Shown in pieces: positions 26,511 to 36,429 of a DNA stretch of 64,000 nucleotides (positions are counted from its first letter, which is position 1; every line of letters starts with the position of its first letter). The stretch is from Leptolyngbya sp. FACHB-261. Lineage in GTDB: Bacteria; Cyanobacteriota; Cyanobacteriia; FACHB-261. The DNA lies in the NCBI RefSeq assembly GCF_014696065.1, contig NZ_JACJPL010000031.1, forward strand, positions 930,001-994,000, given 5' to 3'. The notes under the pieces are model-generated. The model was not told the origin of the DNA. It did not search any database and worked only from the letters and a program-made list of their open reading frames with translations. Position numbers and translations under genes: made by a program.

Positions 26511-27251
26511 ATGGAGCCCAAGGTATTCCAAGCGACCAGAGCCTTTCTGAGAACCCTCATTATAGGAATCAGTATCGCAGGTAGCAGTGCAATTGCCCAA
26601 ACGATTCCCCTGCCAGCAAATCTGATCGCCTTCAACTCAGAGCAGGGCGAGGAACTTCTATTGGAGAGTGAGGCTAAGGATGACTTCTGGAATCTCAGTA
26701 TGCAGTTTGTCACCCAAATCAACCAAGCTTACTGTGGGGTTGCCAGCATGGTGATGGTGCTGAATAGTTTAGGCATCCCAGCGCCCGCATCAGCTCAATA
26801 TGCTCCGTATCGCGTATTCACCCAAGAGAATTTTTTTGAAAACCAAGCGGCTCAGCAAGTGCTCAGTCCTAATGTCGTTGCACGCCAAGGCATAACTTTG
26901 GATGAACTGGGGCGATTGCTTGGCAGCTATTCGGTCCAGGCTCAGGTTTACCATAGTAGTGATACCAATCTGGCAGAGTTTCGCAGGCTGGTCGTAGCGA
27001 ATCTAAGCCAGCCTGGAAATTTCGTTCTGGTGAACTATCTGCGCGGCAAAATTGGGCAGGAACGAGGTGGACATATCTCACCACTGGCAGCCTATGACCA
27101 GGAGAGCGATCGTTTTCTGATTCTAGATGTGGCCCGTTATAAGTACCCGCCCGTTTGGGTAAAAGCAGAAGATTTATGGGAAGCGATGGCAACAACGGAT
27201 GCAACAGCCGGTAAAACCCGTGGGTTCGTTTTGGTTAGCCGTAATCCTTGA
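26511..27251 (+). CDS. Phytochelatin synthase-like peptidase
   Basis: A 246-residue protein with an N-terminal hydrophobic segment ending near AIAQ, probably a signal. The papain-like catalytic triad is visible: Cys in NQAYCGVASMV, His in GGHISPLAAYD and Asp in ILDVARYKYPPVWV. Length and lack of a Cys-rich C-terminus match the cyanobacterial short form, which mainly hydrolyses glutathione to gamma-Glu-Cys and has little polymerising activity. Export to the periplasm is inferred. A hairpin with a T run follows. Confidence 0.9.
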   Translation: MEPKVFQATRAFLRTLIIGISIAGSSAIAQTIPLPANLIAFNSEQGEELLLESEAKDDFWNLSMQFVTQINQAYCGVASMVMVLNSLGIPAPASAQYAPYRVFTQENFFENQAAQQVLSPNVVARQGITLDELGRLLGSYSVQAQVYHSSDTNLAEFRRLVVANLSQPGNFVLVNYLRGKIGQERGGHISPLAAYDQESDRFLILDVARYKYPPVWVKAEDLWEAMATTDATAGKTRGFVLVSRNP

Positions 27252-27395
27252 AAATGCCATCAAGACAATAACTAATACCCTCCATTAATTGGCTCAGTTT
27301 CATCTAGAATTCATGGCCATAGCCATCAACAAGAGCTGGTAGCTTTCTAGCATGTTCCCAGATCCAAAGCCCCGAGGAACACCCCTCATAGCAGC

Positions 27396-27438
27396 AGTCC
27401 TCAGTGAGCCTTGTAGGACTTCACTGAGGACTAGTTTT
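27396..27438 (+). terminator. Intrinsic terminator
   Basis: AGTCCTCAGTGA at 27396 and its exact complement at 27421-27432 form a 12-bp stem with a 13-base loop, followed by AGTTTTTG. It lies 145 bases after the phytochelatin synthase stop and would end that transcript. Confidence 0.75.
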
Positions 27439-27516
27439 TGAAGCAAGCTTCTATTGATTTAGATAGTGATTCAGGCAGGATAGCTCATGAAAACATGGCC
27501 CGTTCTGTTCTGTGCA

Positions 27517-28146
27517 TTATTGCCAACCTAGGGGCGGTTCAATCAATGTCTCCTCAGCCTCCCCGGCTCGATGACCGGGCTTGTCAACAATCTGAACGGT
27601 ACTGGCGTGAGGGCCTTGTTCGCCATCGTTAAAATCTGAAACAAAACGCACACCTGTGCCAACTTCTAAGCGATCAAAGTCATCATGAAGCACACTGTTG
27701 CGGTGGAAGTAGAACTCTTGACCATCTAAGCCTCGAATGAAGCCATAGCCTTGGTCGCGGAATAACCGCACCACGAGAGCAGTAGTTTCGTGTCCTTCAT
27801 GGGTTTGGGACTTACCACTTTCGTTCTGGCGCTGATTGAGTTTTTTAAGCTGGGTCTGAGCCGCACGAAAAGCATTGCGGATCACAGCATCCAGCGGATC
27901 GTACTGGTTGCCCTCACCCGGATTGCTTTCAGCCACAATTTCATGCCCAGGAGGGACCGTAATATCTAGGCGCACGCGGTAAGGAGACCCGCTACGCGGA
28001 CGGTCGTTAATCTTTTCGATGGCAATGTGGCAGCTGCTGATGTGATCGCAAACTTGCTCCAGTTTGCCAATTTTCTCGTGAACTAGCGAATCAATTGCAT
28101 CTGTTTTATCAATAAAACGGTAGGTAATTTCTGGTGGAATTTTCAT
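27517..28146 (-). CDS. Ribosome hibernation factor-like domain fused to cold-shock domain
   Basis: A 209-residue two-domain protein. Residues 1-105 resemble HPF/RaiA (IDSLVHEKIGKLEQVCDHI, CHIAIEKIN, YRVRLDITVPPGHEIV, and a helix of basic residues). Residues ~124-187 are a cold-shock fold with LFRDQGYGFIRG and EFYFHRNSVL, close to the RNP1 and RNP2 RNA-binding motifs. The start at 28146 has a GGAG site nearby. It probably binds ribosomes or rRNA in stress. It is distinct from the long HPF with its usual dimerising tail. Confidence 0.85.
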   Translation of the reverse strand: MKIPPEITYRFIDKTDAIDSLVHEKIGKLEQVCDHISSCHIAIEKINDRPRSGSPYRVRLDITVPPGHEIVAESNPGEGNQYDPLDAVIRNAFRAAQTQLKKLNQRQNESGKSQTHEGHETTALVVRLFRDQGYGFIRGLDGQEFYFHRNSVLHDDFDRLEVGTGVRFVSDFNDGEQGPHASTVQIVDKPGHRAGEAEETLIEPPLGWQ

Positions 28147-28214
28147 TTGTTATTCTCCGATTTCAAAACTTTAGAGCCTGTGAATATGCTGTCCTTTTGA
28201 CCTTGAGTGCTTCA

Positions 28215-29264
28215 TCACTCTTCTAACTGAGTTGCAGCAATCTCATTGTTCCGCTCAGCTGCTTGGTCACTCAAAGTAGTCAAGACAGAGGGGGATTGGC
28301 TGGAGTAGCTATCCTTACCTTGCAATCGGTCGCTGCCAATGCCGCCTATCCCAGGCAAGAGCCGATTGACCCAACTCAGTAACTCGGCAGTTACCCCGGG
28401 AAAGAGACCATGAAACTTGGCGCCCACCTGGGCAGGCAGCGACAGGATCACTTCTGCATCACCCCGCTTGCAGGCAGCAATAATCTGACGCGCTGCTTTC
28501 TCCGCGCCCATTGAGATCAGAGGCAGAGAATCGCTAATGCTGAACCAGGTGTACTCCGCCCGGTGCCGACCTTTAAAGAGGGCATTGTGAGGGCTACCGG
28601 TTCGCATCAGGCCAGGGCACACCGTCGTCACGGTCACGCCATGCTGCGCCAACTCGGCCCGCAGCCCCTCAGATAGACCAACCAGGGCAAACTTGCTGGC
28701 GCTGTAAGGCAACAGGTGAGGCACACTAACCTTGCCGCCAATCGAGGAGATGTTGACGATGCGGCCCGCTTGTTGCTCACGCATGTCTGGCAAGACGGCA
28801 TAGGTCGTATAGAGCGGTGCCCAGAAATGGATTTTCATGGCTTCCTCGTAATCATCGAGGGTCATGACTTCCATAGGGCCGACCTGAATGATGCCTGCGT
28901 TGTTAATCAGAACGTCAATGGGGCCGAAGTGCTCACGGACTGTGCGGACTAGTTGCTCTACCTGAACTTGATCGCTGACATCGCAAGGCACGGTCAAAAC
29001 GGACCCACCGTAGCGCTCCAAATCAAGCTGTGCTCGCTCCAACTCTTCCAGGTTGCGGGCGCAAATTGCTAGATGTGCGCCTTCACGGACTAACTGACGA
29101 GCCATCACCAGGCCCAGACCCCGGGAGCCGCCAGTCAGCAGCACAGTCTTGCCACTGAGGGTGTAGCTGCGTTCGCGCCACCAGCGCAGCGACCACTGAG
29201 CAGTGAGCAACAACCCTATACCAAGCGCAAGCAAAGCCAGCGAATTCTGCTGTATGTCCCCCAT
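28215..29264 (-). CDS. Membrane-anchored SDR oxidoreductase
   Basis: About 349 residues. A hydrophobic helix at residues ~8-22 (LALLALGIGLLLTAQW) anchors it. The SDR domain follows, with TGGSRGLG, INNAGIIQVGP and YSASKFALVG giving the cofactor and Tyr/Lys sites. The C-terminal ~60 residues are a low-complexity extension. An AGGAG site 9 bases upstream favours ATG 29264 over 29300. The substrate is unknown. It is co-oriented with the downstream HPF-like gene, 68 bases apart. Confidence 0.88.
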   Translation of the reverse strand: MGDIQQNSLALLALGIGLLLTAQWSLRWWRERSYTLSGKTVLLTGGSRGLGLVMARQLVREGAHLAICARNLEELERAQLDLERYGGSVLTVPCDVSDQVQVEQLVRTVREHFGPIDVLINNAGIIQVGPMEVMTLDDYEEAMKIHFWAPLYTTYAVLPDMREQQAGRIVNISSIGGKVSVPHLLPYSASKFALVGLSEGLRAELAQHGVTVTTVCPGLMRTGSPHNALFKGRHRAEYTWFSISDSLPLISMGAEKAARQIIAACKRGDAEVILSLPAQVGAKFHGLFPGVTAELLSWVNRLLPGIGGIGSDRLQGKDSYSSQSPSVLTTLSDQAAERNNEIAATQLEE

Positions 29265-29385
29265 TGACCAAAACTCCTGGCAGCTTTTGAGTGCAGGCAA
29301 ACAGGGCTAGCTTCAGCACCCACTTCCGACGAGGCGCAGCGACTAAACCCCGCAGCCAAGGCGCGTGGGCTATTGAATCTACGAC

Positions 29386-29904
29386 TTAATCTGCCACCGA
29401 GGTCAGGTTCAGTCTTTCGTGCTGACTGGGATCCTGAGGCTTGCCTGTCGTTAAAGCACTAATCAGGCTTACGGCATGGGCCACTGGGCTAGATGGGGAA
29501 TCCCAGTATTCTGCGGTTTCCACACTCACCTTGAGCAGACCCAAATCAGGCTCCTCTAGTCCTTTAGGAAACCAAGCTGTGAGTTGAGGTTGCCACAACT
29601 GCTCAAGCTTATTGCGGTCTCGCACTAGTTGAGCAGTGCCCGACATCGACACATATTGCTGCTTGTTAGGTGCAGAGAAGCTGACATTGACCTGATGATT
29701 CTGCTCAACTTCTACGACCTTGTGCGAACTGGCATAGGTGAAGAACCAGAGATCTCCATCAAACTCAACATGGCCATTGGTGGACATCGGACGGCTATGG
29801 AGCTTGCCTGTCTCATCCAGCGTGGTCAACATGCCGTATTCAATGTCTTTGATCATTTCACGCAACTTCTTTAAATGTTCGTTGCGCTCAGTGGAGTTAG
29901 CCAT
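29386..29904 (-). CDS. Pyridoxamine 5'-phosphate oxidase-like general stress protein
   Basis: A 172-residue split-barrel flavin-binding protein of the general stress protein 26 type: YGMLTTLDETGKLHSRPM, DLWFFTYASSHKVVEV and VNVSFSAPNKQQYVSMSGTA. It binds FMN or F420-like cofactors in relatives, but the reaction is unknown. It forms a likely stress-gene cluster with the SDR and hibernation-factor genes on the same strand. Confidence 0.88.
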   Translation of the reverse strand: MANSTERNEHLKKLREMIKDIEYGMLTTLDETGKLHSRPMSTNGHVEFDGDLWFFTYASSHKVVEVEQNHQVNVSFSAPNKQQYVSMSGTAQLVRDRNKLEQLWQPQLTAWFPKGLEEPDLGLLKVSVETAEYWDSPSSPVAHAVSLISALTTGKPQDPSQHERLNLTSVAD

Positions 29905-29985
29905 GCGTTGCTATTCCTTTGACTTATGACTTACTAATTGATTCAACTAATGCAATGAATGAACTCGAATGTACTGATGGGCATA

Positions 29986-30237
29986 TCAGAGTTGACCGAC
30001 TGTGTCAGGAGAAACAACCATACCTGGCTCCTGCTCTCGTTGACCATCGGGCGTCAAGTCTTGAAAGCTACCGATTTCAACCCCGATGTGATCACAAGCT
30101 TTCTTCAATTCACGTTCAAAGGTTTGAAGATCTTCGCCATAACCACAACGCTCCGCAGCGACCTGAATCCCTTTCTTGAAGTTGGCTCTAGCACAATCGA
30201 TTAGCTCTGAACCTTGTAGTGGTGCAATTGAGGCCAT
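29986..30237 (-). CDS. Conserved cyanobacterial small protein
   Basis: An 83-residue acidic protein, SELIDCARANFKKGIQVAAE then CGYGEDLQTFERELKKACDHIGV. It reads like a conserved cyanobacterial hypothetical of unknown role. A ribosome site (AGGAG) stands 8 bases before the ATG. It lies 81 bases upstream of the flavin-barrel gene in the same direction. Confidence 0.65.
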   Translation of the reverse strand: MASIAPLQGSELIDCARANFKKGIQVAAERCGYGEDLQTFERELKKACDHIGVEIGSFQDLTPDGQREQEPGMVVSPDTVGQL

Positions 30238-30545
30238 ATTGAGTAACTCCTGGTTGAACTACTTTTTGGGACCACCTTGCTTAAGTGGTTCTTGCTTCTA
30301 AAGCGAGGCTAAAAATCGAATAGTGCACTCGATTAGAACGAGATAAACCATTTATGTATGCTAAAAAAAACTGCTCAGAGCAACGTCTCTCTCTAGGTAG
30401 GTGAACAAGCTAGGCGAACAAATACTAGAGAGTTAAAGCACCGAGTCATCAGACATTATTCGTCTCAGGCTTTGAGCGGTCTTTCCATCGGCAGATGCAG
30501 CCTCTGCAAGTTTTTATCTGCAATGAAGCTCACTGAATTTAAAAG
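30238..30545. other. 308-base divergent intergenic region
   Basis: It separates divergent genes at 30237 (-) and 30546 (+). No coding frame, hairpin or repeat stands out. It must carry both promoters. Confidence 0.5.
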
Positions 30546-31244
30546 ATGATGTTAGCTACTACAGAGGTTCGCTGGTTTCAGCCAGGAAGGCTACCTGAGG
30601 CTGTCGAGCAGTGGTTTCAGCAGGGATTTCAGCAAGGTCTTCAGCAAGACGGCTCTGAAATGGCGTCAATCTTGCCATCAATTTCGGAGAGCCGCGAGGA
30701 CTTGTACTTATCCATGCCAGCCCTTCTAGGGCTTGATAATTTAGGGATAAAACTCAGGCAAAACAAATTAGAAGTGAAATGGCGAACCCGAGAGCTGGAG
30801 CCACTTTGTCTGAAGGACTGTCAAGGCAAGCTAGAGCAGTGGCTCAAATGGAGCCACGGGCAACCCGTGGTCACTCAATTTTTAACAAAAAGCTTCAATC
30901 AAACCCTGATCCAAATCCACAAAGTACGCACCGTACGACGCTATCAACTTCACACCGATCCAGTGCTGATTGAGATTCCAACCAATGAAACGGCTCAACC
31001 GGGCTGTAACGTTGAGCTGACAAAGTTAACAGTCAGAGGAGATATTTGGTGGAGCCTTGGCCTTGAAGCCTCTGGTCAGGATGTCAGTCATATTCAGCAT
31101 TTGCAAACGGTGCTTGAGCAGTCAATGCAGACCTATCCTGGTATCAAACTTCAACTACAGGATTCCTATGCCTACCCTGTTTGGTTGCAGAGGTTAGCAA
31201 CTGAGGAACAACTACAGAGCTATAGCAGATCCAGAACCCTGTAA
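30546..31244 (+). CDS. Conserved hypothetical protein, possibly CYTH-like
   Basis: A 232-residue cytoplasmic protein. A glutamine-rich repeat (WFQQGFQQGLQQ) at residues 23-35 is followed by alternating charged beta strands: LGIKLRQNKLEVKWRTREL and NVELTKLTVRGDIWWSLGLEA. The EVKWR and VELT patterns recall the acidic/basic tunnel of CYTH domains, but the N-terminal ExExK motif is not clear, so the family is uncertain. Confidence 0.55.
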   Translation: MMLATTEVRWFQPGRLPEAVEQWFQQGFQQGLQQDGSEMASILPSISESREDLYLSMPALLGLDNLGIKLRQNKLEVKWRTRELEPLCLKDCQGKLEQWLKWSHGQPVVTQFLTKSFNQTLIQIHKVRTVRRYQLHTDPVLIEIPTNETAQPGCNVELTKLTVRGDIWWSLGLEASGQDVSHIQHLQTVLEQSMQTYPGIKLQLQDSYAYPVWLQRLATEEQLQSYSRSRTL

Positions 31245-31413
31245 TTTTTGTGGCTCCTGAGGCTGCGGTCTGCAGTGGTTCCAGAAAAAGCAGTTCTAGA
31301 AAGAGCGGCTCCTAAGGGAGTTGTCCTGAGAGAGTCGTCACGGGCACATGCTGCAAACGGGCAAAGCCGCTACCCTAGCTAGACGATGCTAGGCCAGCCC
31401 TGGATGCCGGAAA

Positions 31414-32640
31414 ATGCCCGAGATTGACGACCAAACCCAACTAACCCAGTCTCCTCACTATGCGGAGTTGAGCCCATCAGCCAAAAGACAACGGCTTCAG
31501 GAATTGGCGTTGGTCTTTCTACGGCTAGGAACCATCGCCTTTGGCGGCCCCACTGCTCACATTGCCCTGATCGATGACGAGGTCGTCAAGCGTCGCCGAT
31601 GGCTCAGCAGTGAGAAGCTATTAGACCTGTTAGGCGTAACTAACCTCATCCCTGGACCTAACTCAACCGAGCTCGTCATTCACATCGGCTACGAGCGAGC
31701 AGGCTGGCGAGGTTTGCTAGTGGCTGGTTCGTGCTTCATTCTGCCTGCCATGTTGATGGTTTGGGCGCTGGCCGCAATCTATGCCCGTTACCAGACTGTG
31801 CCTACTGTGGGCTGGCTGCTGTACGGCATTAAGCCTGTGATCATCGCGGTGGTAATTCAGGCGCTCTGGACCTTGGGCAAAAAAGCCGTGAACAACCTCC
31901 CTACCGGCATTGCAGCTGTGGCTGTGACCGTAGCCTTCTGGTTTGGCCTCAACGAGATCCTGCTGCTATTGCTGGCTGGACTGGGCGTAATGCTAGTCAG
32001 TAACTGGCAGCACTTTAGGCAGGGCAATCAGATGGCTATCCTGTTGCCTAGCTCTGCCCTGCTCACCTTCAGCAGTGATTCACCTAGGGTTGCAACTTCA
32101 GCAGCGAGCCCAGCCTCTTGGCCGCAAGTCTTTTTGTTCTTCTTGAAAATCGGCTCGGTTCTATATGGCAGCGGCTACGTTCTGCTTGCCTTTCTTCAGC
32201 GCGAACTGGTGGAGCGGACACAGTGGCTCACGTCGCAACAGTTGCTCGATGCCGTGGCTATCGGGCAGTTCACGCCTGGGCCAGTCTTTACAACAGCGAC
32301 GTTTATTGGTTATCTACTGGCCGGTCATGCAGGTGCCGTTGCAGGCACGATCGGCATCTTTCTGCCCGCCTTCGTTTTGGTGGCAGTTGTCAACCCTTGG
32401 GTGCCTCGGATCCGCCGCTCTGCCTGGGCTTCTCGTTTTCTAGATGGCGTGAATGCTGCTTCGCTGGCACTAATGGCGGTTGTCACCTACCAGCTCGGCA
32501 AAGCTGCCCTAGTAGATTGGCTGACGGTATTGTTGGCACTGCTCGGCCTGGTGGCTATTTTCCGGTTCAAATTGAACTCTGCCTGGTTAGTGGCAGCGGG
32601 GGGCCTAGTTGGTCTGCTATCGCAGCTGTGGTTGTCCTAA
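31414..32640 (+). CDS. chrA: Chromate transporter (ChrA)
   Basis: A 408-residue CHR-family membrane protein with two homologous halves, each opening with the family motif: FLRLGTIAFGGPTAHIALI in the first and FLKIGSVLYGSGYVLLAFL in the second, plus NLIPGPNSTEL and GQFTPGPVFTTATFIGY. It exports chromate. About ten membrane segments. The start codon is ATG 31414. Convergent with the sensor kinase gene. Confidence 0.92.
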   Translation: MPEIDDQTQLTQSPHYAELSPSAKRQRLQELALVFLRLGTIAFGGPTAHIALIDDEVVKRRRWLSSEKLLDLLGVTNLIPGPNSTELVIHIGYERAGWRGLLVAGSCFILPAMLMVWALAAIYARYQTVPTVGWLLYGIKPVIIAVVIQALWTLGKKAVNNLPTGIAAVAVTVAFWFGLNEILLLLLAGLGVMLVSNWQHFRQGNQMAILLPSSALLTFSSDSPRVATSAASPASWPQVFLFFLKIGSVLYGSGYVLLAFLQRELVERTQWLTSQQLLDAVAIGQFTPGPVFTTATFIGYLLAGHAGAVAGTIGIFLPAFVLVAVVNPWVPRIRRSAWASRFLDGVNAASLALMAVVTYQLGKAALVDWLTVLLALLGLVAIFRFKLNSAWLVAAGGLVGLLSQLWLS

Positions 32641-32701
32641 TGAACCCGGTTTACACTCACCCGTTTACTAGGCAAGTTCGCTCCAGGACCATCTGAACCG
32701 A

Positions 32702-34717
32702 CTAACGCAGCGTCGCCCGCATCGGTGGCTGAGGCGTTGAGCCATTAGTCGGCAGATCCGAACCGTCTGCTGTCGGTAGCGTGAAGTGAAAAGCGCTACC
32801 CTGGTTGCGACCCGACGATTCGGCCCAGATGCATCCTCCCAAGCCCTGCACGATCTGACGACAAATCGCCAACCCCAAACCCGTGCCCCCGGCTGTCCGG
32901 CGCAACGCGCCTTCTTCCTGATAGAAACGGTCGAAAATAACCTCTAGGCGGTCTGGCTCGATGCCGCGTCCAGTATCCGAAACTGTCACCTCTAGCATGC
33001 GGCTGCCACTAGCCTGCGCTTCCAGATGCACCTCACCATCCCCATCGGTAAACTTGCAGGCGTTATCTAACAACTTGCTGAGCACTTCCACTAACCACTC
33101 GCCATCAGCGCGTACCAAAGGCAGATCATCAGAAACCTTACTGCTGATCCGAGGCAGCCGGTCCTCCCGACGCGAACGGATGCTGCTAAGAGCGAGATCC
33201 ACACATTCTGAAAGTGAGAGCGGCTCCATGTGCCAATTCACCCGTCCACTCTCTAAGCGTGAGAGGGTGAGGAAATCCTGGATCAGTTTGCGCATGCGAT
33301 CGGCATCGGTCAGAGCTGCATTCAGCAGTTCCTGGCGCATTGCAGAGACCATGTCTGGCTCACTAGCCAACGACTCCAAACAAACCTGGATCGTGGATAG
33401 GGGCGTGCGCAACTCGTGCCCAATGATGGCAATTAGATTACTGCGGGTCCGGTCGAGGGCTTCGAGCTGCCGGTTGAGGTCATCTAAATTGGCGTAGGAC
33501 TCTGCCTGGATTAGGGCAACGCCCACCTGAGTGGCGATCGAACTTACCAGTTCTATGTCTTCTTCGGTCCACAGATACGGCGCCGACTCATCGCAATCGT
33601 GCAGCTCAATCAATCCCAACAGCCGCCCTTGATAGTGAACCGGCACCGCCAACCAGGAGCGAATCTGAGCCGACTCCACCAGTGGCAGAATTTGAGCCAG
33701 ACGAGGATCGTGAAAGGCATCGACGGTATGCGAGGGTTCTTGGCGCGAGCTGGCTTCCCGTAGCAGAGGGTTACGCTGGAGCGGCCAGCGGTCAGACTGC
33801 ACAGGTACGATACCCTCGCGGCAGAACTGATGCCGAATATAGGCGCTCACATCGGTGTTCTTGCAGCGATAGAGCAGGCAGCGGTCAGCTTGCAGGGCTT
33901 CGCCTAGCTCTTGAACTGCCACTGCCAGGATTTCGTCAGTGTCTAGAGAGCGGCGAATCACACTGGTAATGCGGTTCACCAGGCGCTCTCGCCGTTCCTG
34001 GTCTTGAATCGAGCGGTAGGCTTTGAGTAGCTTGTACTGGCCAGCCTGCAAGTGCGTCATCAGTCGCTCGGCGAACGGCGCTGGGTCAACATTGCTGAAG
34101 CCAGTGAGCTCCACCGCTGAGGCAAGCCGAGCCTGAGCAGCTGTGATCTTTGGCTTTAGGGCTGGGCGATGGGTCAGCACCCGACCGAGTAGCAACCGTG
34201 CCGCTTCGCAGCTGACGCGGCGATCGAAAGACCAAATCCCCTCAAAGCGTCGCGCCTGATCCAGGGTCTGACCCAAAAGGGGTGGACTATTACCGTTGCC
34301 GGGGCTGCTAGGGTCGTTCTGATCCGACTCGTGGGTAACTTCACGGCAGATCAGGCAGATCGTGTACTGGTCGCTCACCACGATCAGATGCCACTCCTGA
34401 GCAAGACTGTCGTCGGGGGTGAAGGGCACAGTCTCGTAGTGATCAGAGCTGGCAGCGAAATTAGTTTCTGGTGCCGCCATGATATAGACCTGATCGGTCA
34501 GTTCGGCAATGCGCAGGTAGCGGCTGGCTTCTTGCCGATAGAAGCGCTCCTGTTGGAAGCAAGCAATGACCAAAGGTGCTGAGCCAGTCGTCTCGGCAAG
34601 CACCTGATCCTCGATCGCATGCGAGAGCGCCGTCAACGAAGACTTGAAATAGGTTTGAGGTCTCAGGTGGGGAAATGCCGCCTGCACCTCTTGCAACAGG
34701 GAAATCTGCTTGCTCAT
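32702..34717 (-). CDS. DICT-GAF hybrid sensor histidine kinase
   Basis: A 671-residue kinase with no membrane segment. Residues ~1-180 match the DICT sensory domain. Residues ~250-405 are a GAF domain. The HisKA box IIGHELRTPL has the phospho-accepting His at residue 434, followed by N (DNACKFTDG), G1 (DTGRGIEPDRL) and G2 (GGTGLGLAICRQI) boxes. All catalytic boxes are intact. It is an orphan, with no adjacent response regulator. DICT domains are linked in cyanobacteria to light or redox sensing, and the signal here is unknown. Confidence 0.93.
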   Translation of the reverse strand: MSKQISLLQEVQAAFPHLRPQTYFKSSLTALSHAIEDQVLAETTGSAPLVIACFQQERFYRQEASRYLRIAELTDQVYIMAAPETNFAASSDHYETVPFTPDDSLAQEWHLIVVSDQYTICLICREVTHESDQNDPSSPGNGNSPPLLGQTLDQARRFEGIWSFDRRVSCEAARLLLGRVLTHRPALKPKITAAQARLASAVELTGFSNVDPAPFAERLMTHLQAGQYKLLKAYRSIQDQERRERLVNRITSVIRRSLDTDEILAVAVQELGEALQADRCLLYRCKNTDVSAYIRHQFCREGIVPVQSDRWPLQRNPLLREASSRQEPSHTVDAFHDPRLAQILPLVESAQIRSWLAVPVHYQGRLLGLIELHDCDESAPYLWTEEDIELVSSIATQVGVALIQAESYANLDDLNRQLEALDRTRSNLIAIIGHELRTPLSTIQVCLESLASEPDMVSAMRQELLNAALTDADRMRKLIQDFLTLSRLESGRVNWHMEPLSLSECVDLALSSIRSRREDRLPRISSKVSDDLPLVRADGEWLVEVLSKLLDNACKFTDGDGEVHLEAQASGSRMLEVTVSDTGRGIEPDRLEVIFDRFYQEEGALRRTAGGTGLGLAICRQIVQGLGGCIWAESSGRNQGSAFHFTLPTADGSDLPTNGSTPQPPMRATLR

Positions 34718-34891
34718 CAGTGTCCGAACCCGCCCTGCCTTGAGCTTAGGTTAACCTGCTCCTTTTCGAGTCTAGGAGAAGATGTCAGGCTCCTAGCGCC
34801 CATTAACGGAATGATTGCGTAATCTCAGCTCTCTCCAGCAGACCACAGAGGCGAGGATAGACTGGAGGAACGGCTCAAAAGCGGGAGGAAC

Positions 34892-36385
34892 GTGCAGCCT
34901 GTGAGCAGTTCAGACAGCCTTAATCCTACCCACAACCCAGCTGAGGATGAGCTTGACAGTACCATCCTAAGTTTTGCGGACATTCAAGAGGAACTCAACT
35001 ACAAGCAAGCGCAAAAAGCACTACGCGAGATCGTTGACCAGTTAGACCTTAGCCCCAGCGAACGGGCAGGTTTAGAGCCTGAACTCGAAGATCTACAAGT
35101 TCTTCTAGAGAAGCTAGACCACCAGGTCGTGCACATTGTTGTGTTCGGGATGGTGGGTCGGGGCAAATCGTCATTACTGAATGCCCTGTTGGGCCGCAAT
35201 ATCTTCGAAACTGGCCCGATCCACGGAGTTACCCGCGAGAGCCATAGCGCCCAGTGGACGGTCAGTCGAGAGGCTTTGGGCAGTAGCGATCACGATATTT
35301 TGCGGGTTGCGCTCAGGGGGCTGGGAGATTCGCGCATTGAACTAATTGACACACCTGGCATTGACGAGGTGGATGGCGAGGCCCGCGAGGCTCTGGCTCA
35401 GGAGATCGCACAGCAGGCCGACCTAATCTTATTTATGGTGTCGGGGGACATCACCAAAGTCGAGTACGAAGCCCTCTCGCGCCTGCGACAGGCTAGCAAA
35501 CCGATTCTGCTGGTCTTCAACAAAATTGACCAGTATCCAGACGCTGACCGTGAGGCGATCTACCAGAAAATCCGCGATGACCGTGTTCGTGAGTTACTTT
35601 CGCCCAATGAGATCGTGATGGCCGCTGCCTCACCCCTCATTGCCAAAGCAGTGCGTCGGCCTGATGGCAGTTTGGGTGTGTCGCTGCTTCCTGGCCCGCC
35701 GGAGGTAAACGACCTCAAGCTCAAGATCTTGGAGATTCTGCATCGGGAGGGCAAGTCTTTAGTTGCGCTCAACACCATGCTGTTCGTGGACAACGTCAAC
35801 GACCACATTGTCCAGCGCAAGCTAGAGATCCGAGACGCTCGGGCTAACAAGCTGATCTGGAACGCAACCCTCACCAAAGCGGCGGCGATTGCGCTTAATC
35901 CGGTCACAGTGATGGATGTGATTGGCGGTGCTGTGGTAGATGTGGCCTTGATTCTGGGGCTCTCGAAGCTCTATGGCATCAACATGACCCAGCAGGGCGC
36001 GGTGGGTCTGCTACAAAAAATTGCGATCGGCATGGGGGGCATCAGCGCCAGCGAACTGCTTGCCAACCTAGGCATGAGTTCTTTGAAGGGGTTGCTGGGG
36101 CTGGCGGTGCCAGTTACCGGCGGGACCAGTCTGGCCGCTTATGCATCGGTGGCCCTCACTCAGGCTGGCGTGGCGGGGGTTTCTTCCTACGCGATTGGTA
36201 TGGTCGCCAAGGAATATTTAGCGAATGGTGCTTCTTGGGGACCCAGTGGCCCCAAAGCGGTGGTCACACGCATCCTAGAAAATCTGGATGAGGGCTCAAT
36301 TCTCAGCCGGATTAGAACTGAGCTTCAAGCCAAGATCGACTGGCGTCAGCGGGCAGTAGATAAAGCAGGCAAGCCAATCCCTTAA
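34892..36385 (+). CDS. Era/dynamin-like GTPase with DUF697-type membrane domain
   Basis: A 497-residue protein. The G domain spans residues ~85-245: GMVGRGKSSLLNALLG (Walker A), DTPGID (G3) and NKIDQ (G4). A long C-terminal part has two hydrophobic segments (ALNPVTVMDVIGGAVVDVAL and a later glycine-rich one), as in DUF697/YcjX-related GTPases. GTG start at 34892. It probably acts at the membrane. A 40-bp palindrome follows it. Confidence 0.88.
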   Translation: MQPVSSSDSLNPTHNPAEDELDSTILSFADIQEELNYKQAQKALREIVDQLDLSPSERAGLEPELEDLQVLLEKLDHQVVHIVVFGMVGRGKSSLLNALLGRNIFETGPIHGVTRESHSAQWTVSREALGSSDHDILRVALRGLGDSRIELIDTPGIDEVDGEAREALAQEIAQQADLILFMVSGDITKVEYEALSRLRQASKPILLVFNKIDQYPDADREAIYQKIRDDRVRELLSPNEIVMAAASPLIAKAVRRPDGSLGVSLLPGPPEVNDLKLKILEILHREGKSLVALNTMLFVDNVNDHIVQRKLEIRDARANKLIWNATLTKAAAIALNPVTVMDVIGGAVVDVALILGLSKLYGINMTQQGAVGLLQKIAIGMGGISASELLANLGMSSLKGLLGLAVPVTGGTSLAAYASVALTQAGVAGVSSYAIGMVAKEYLANGASWGPSGPKAVVTRILENLDEGSILSRIRTELQAKIDWRQRAVDKAGKPIP

Positions 36386-36429
36386 ATTACAAGCTCTGTT
36401 GAATTGCAGGCTCTGTAAAGAAACCCAAA

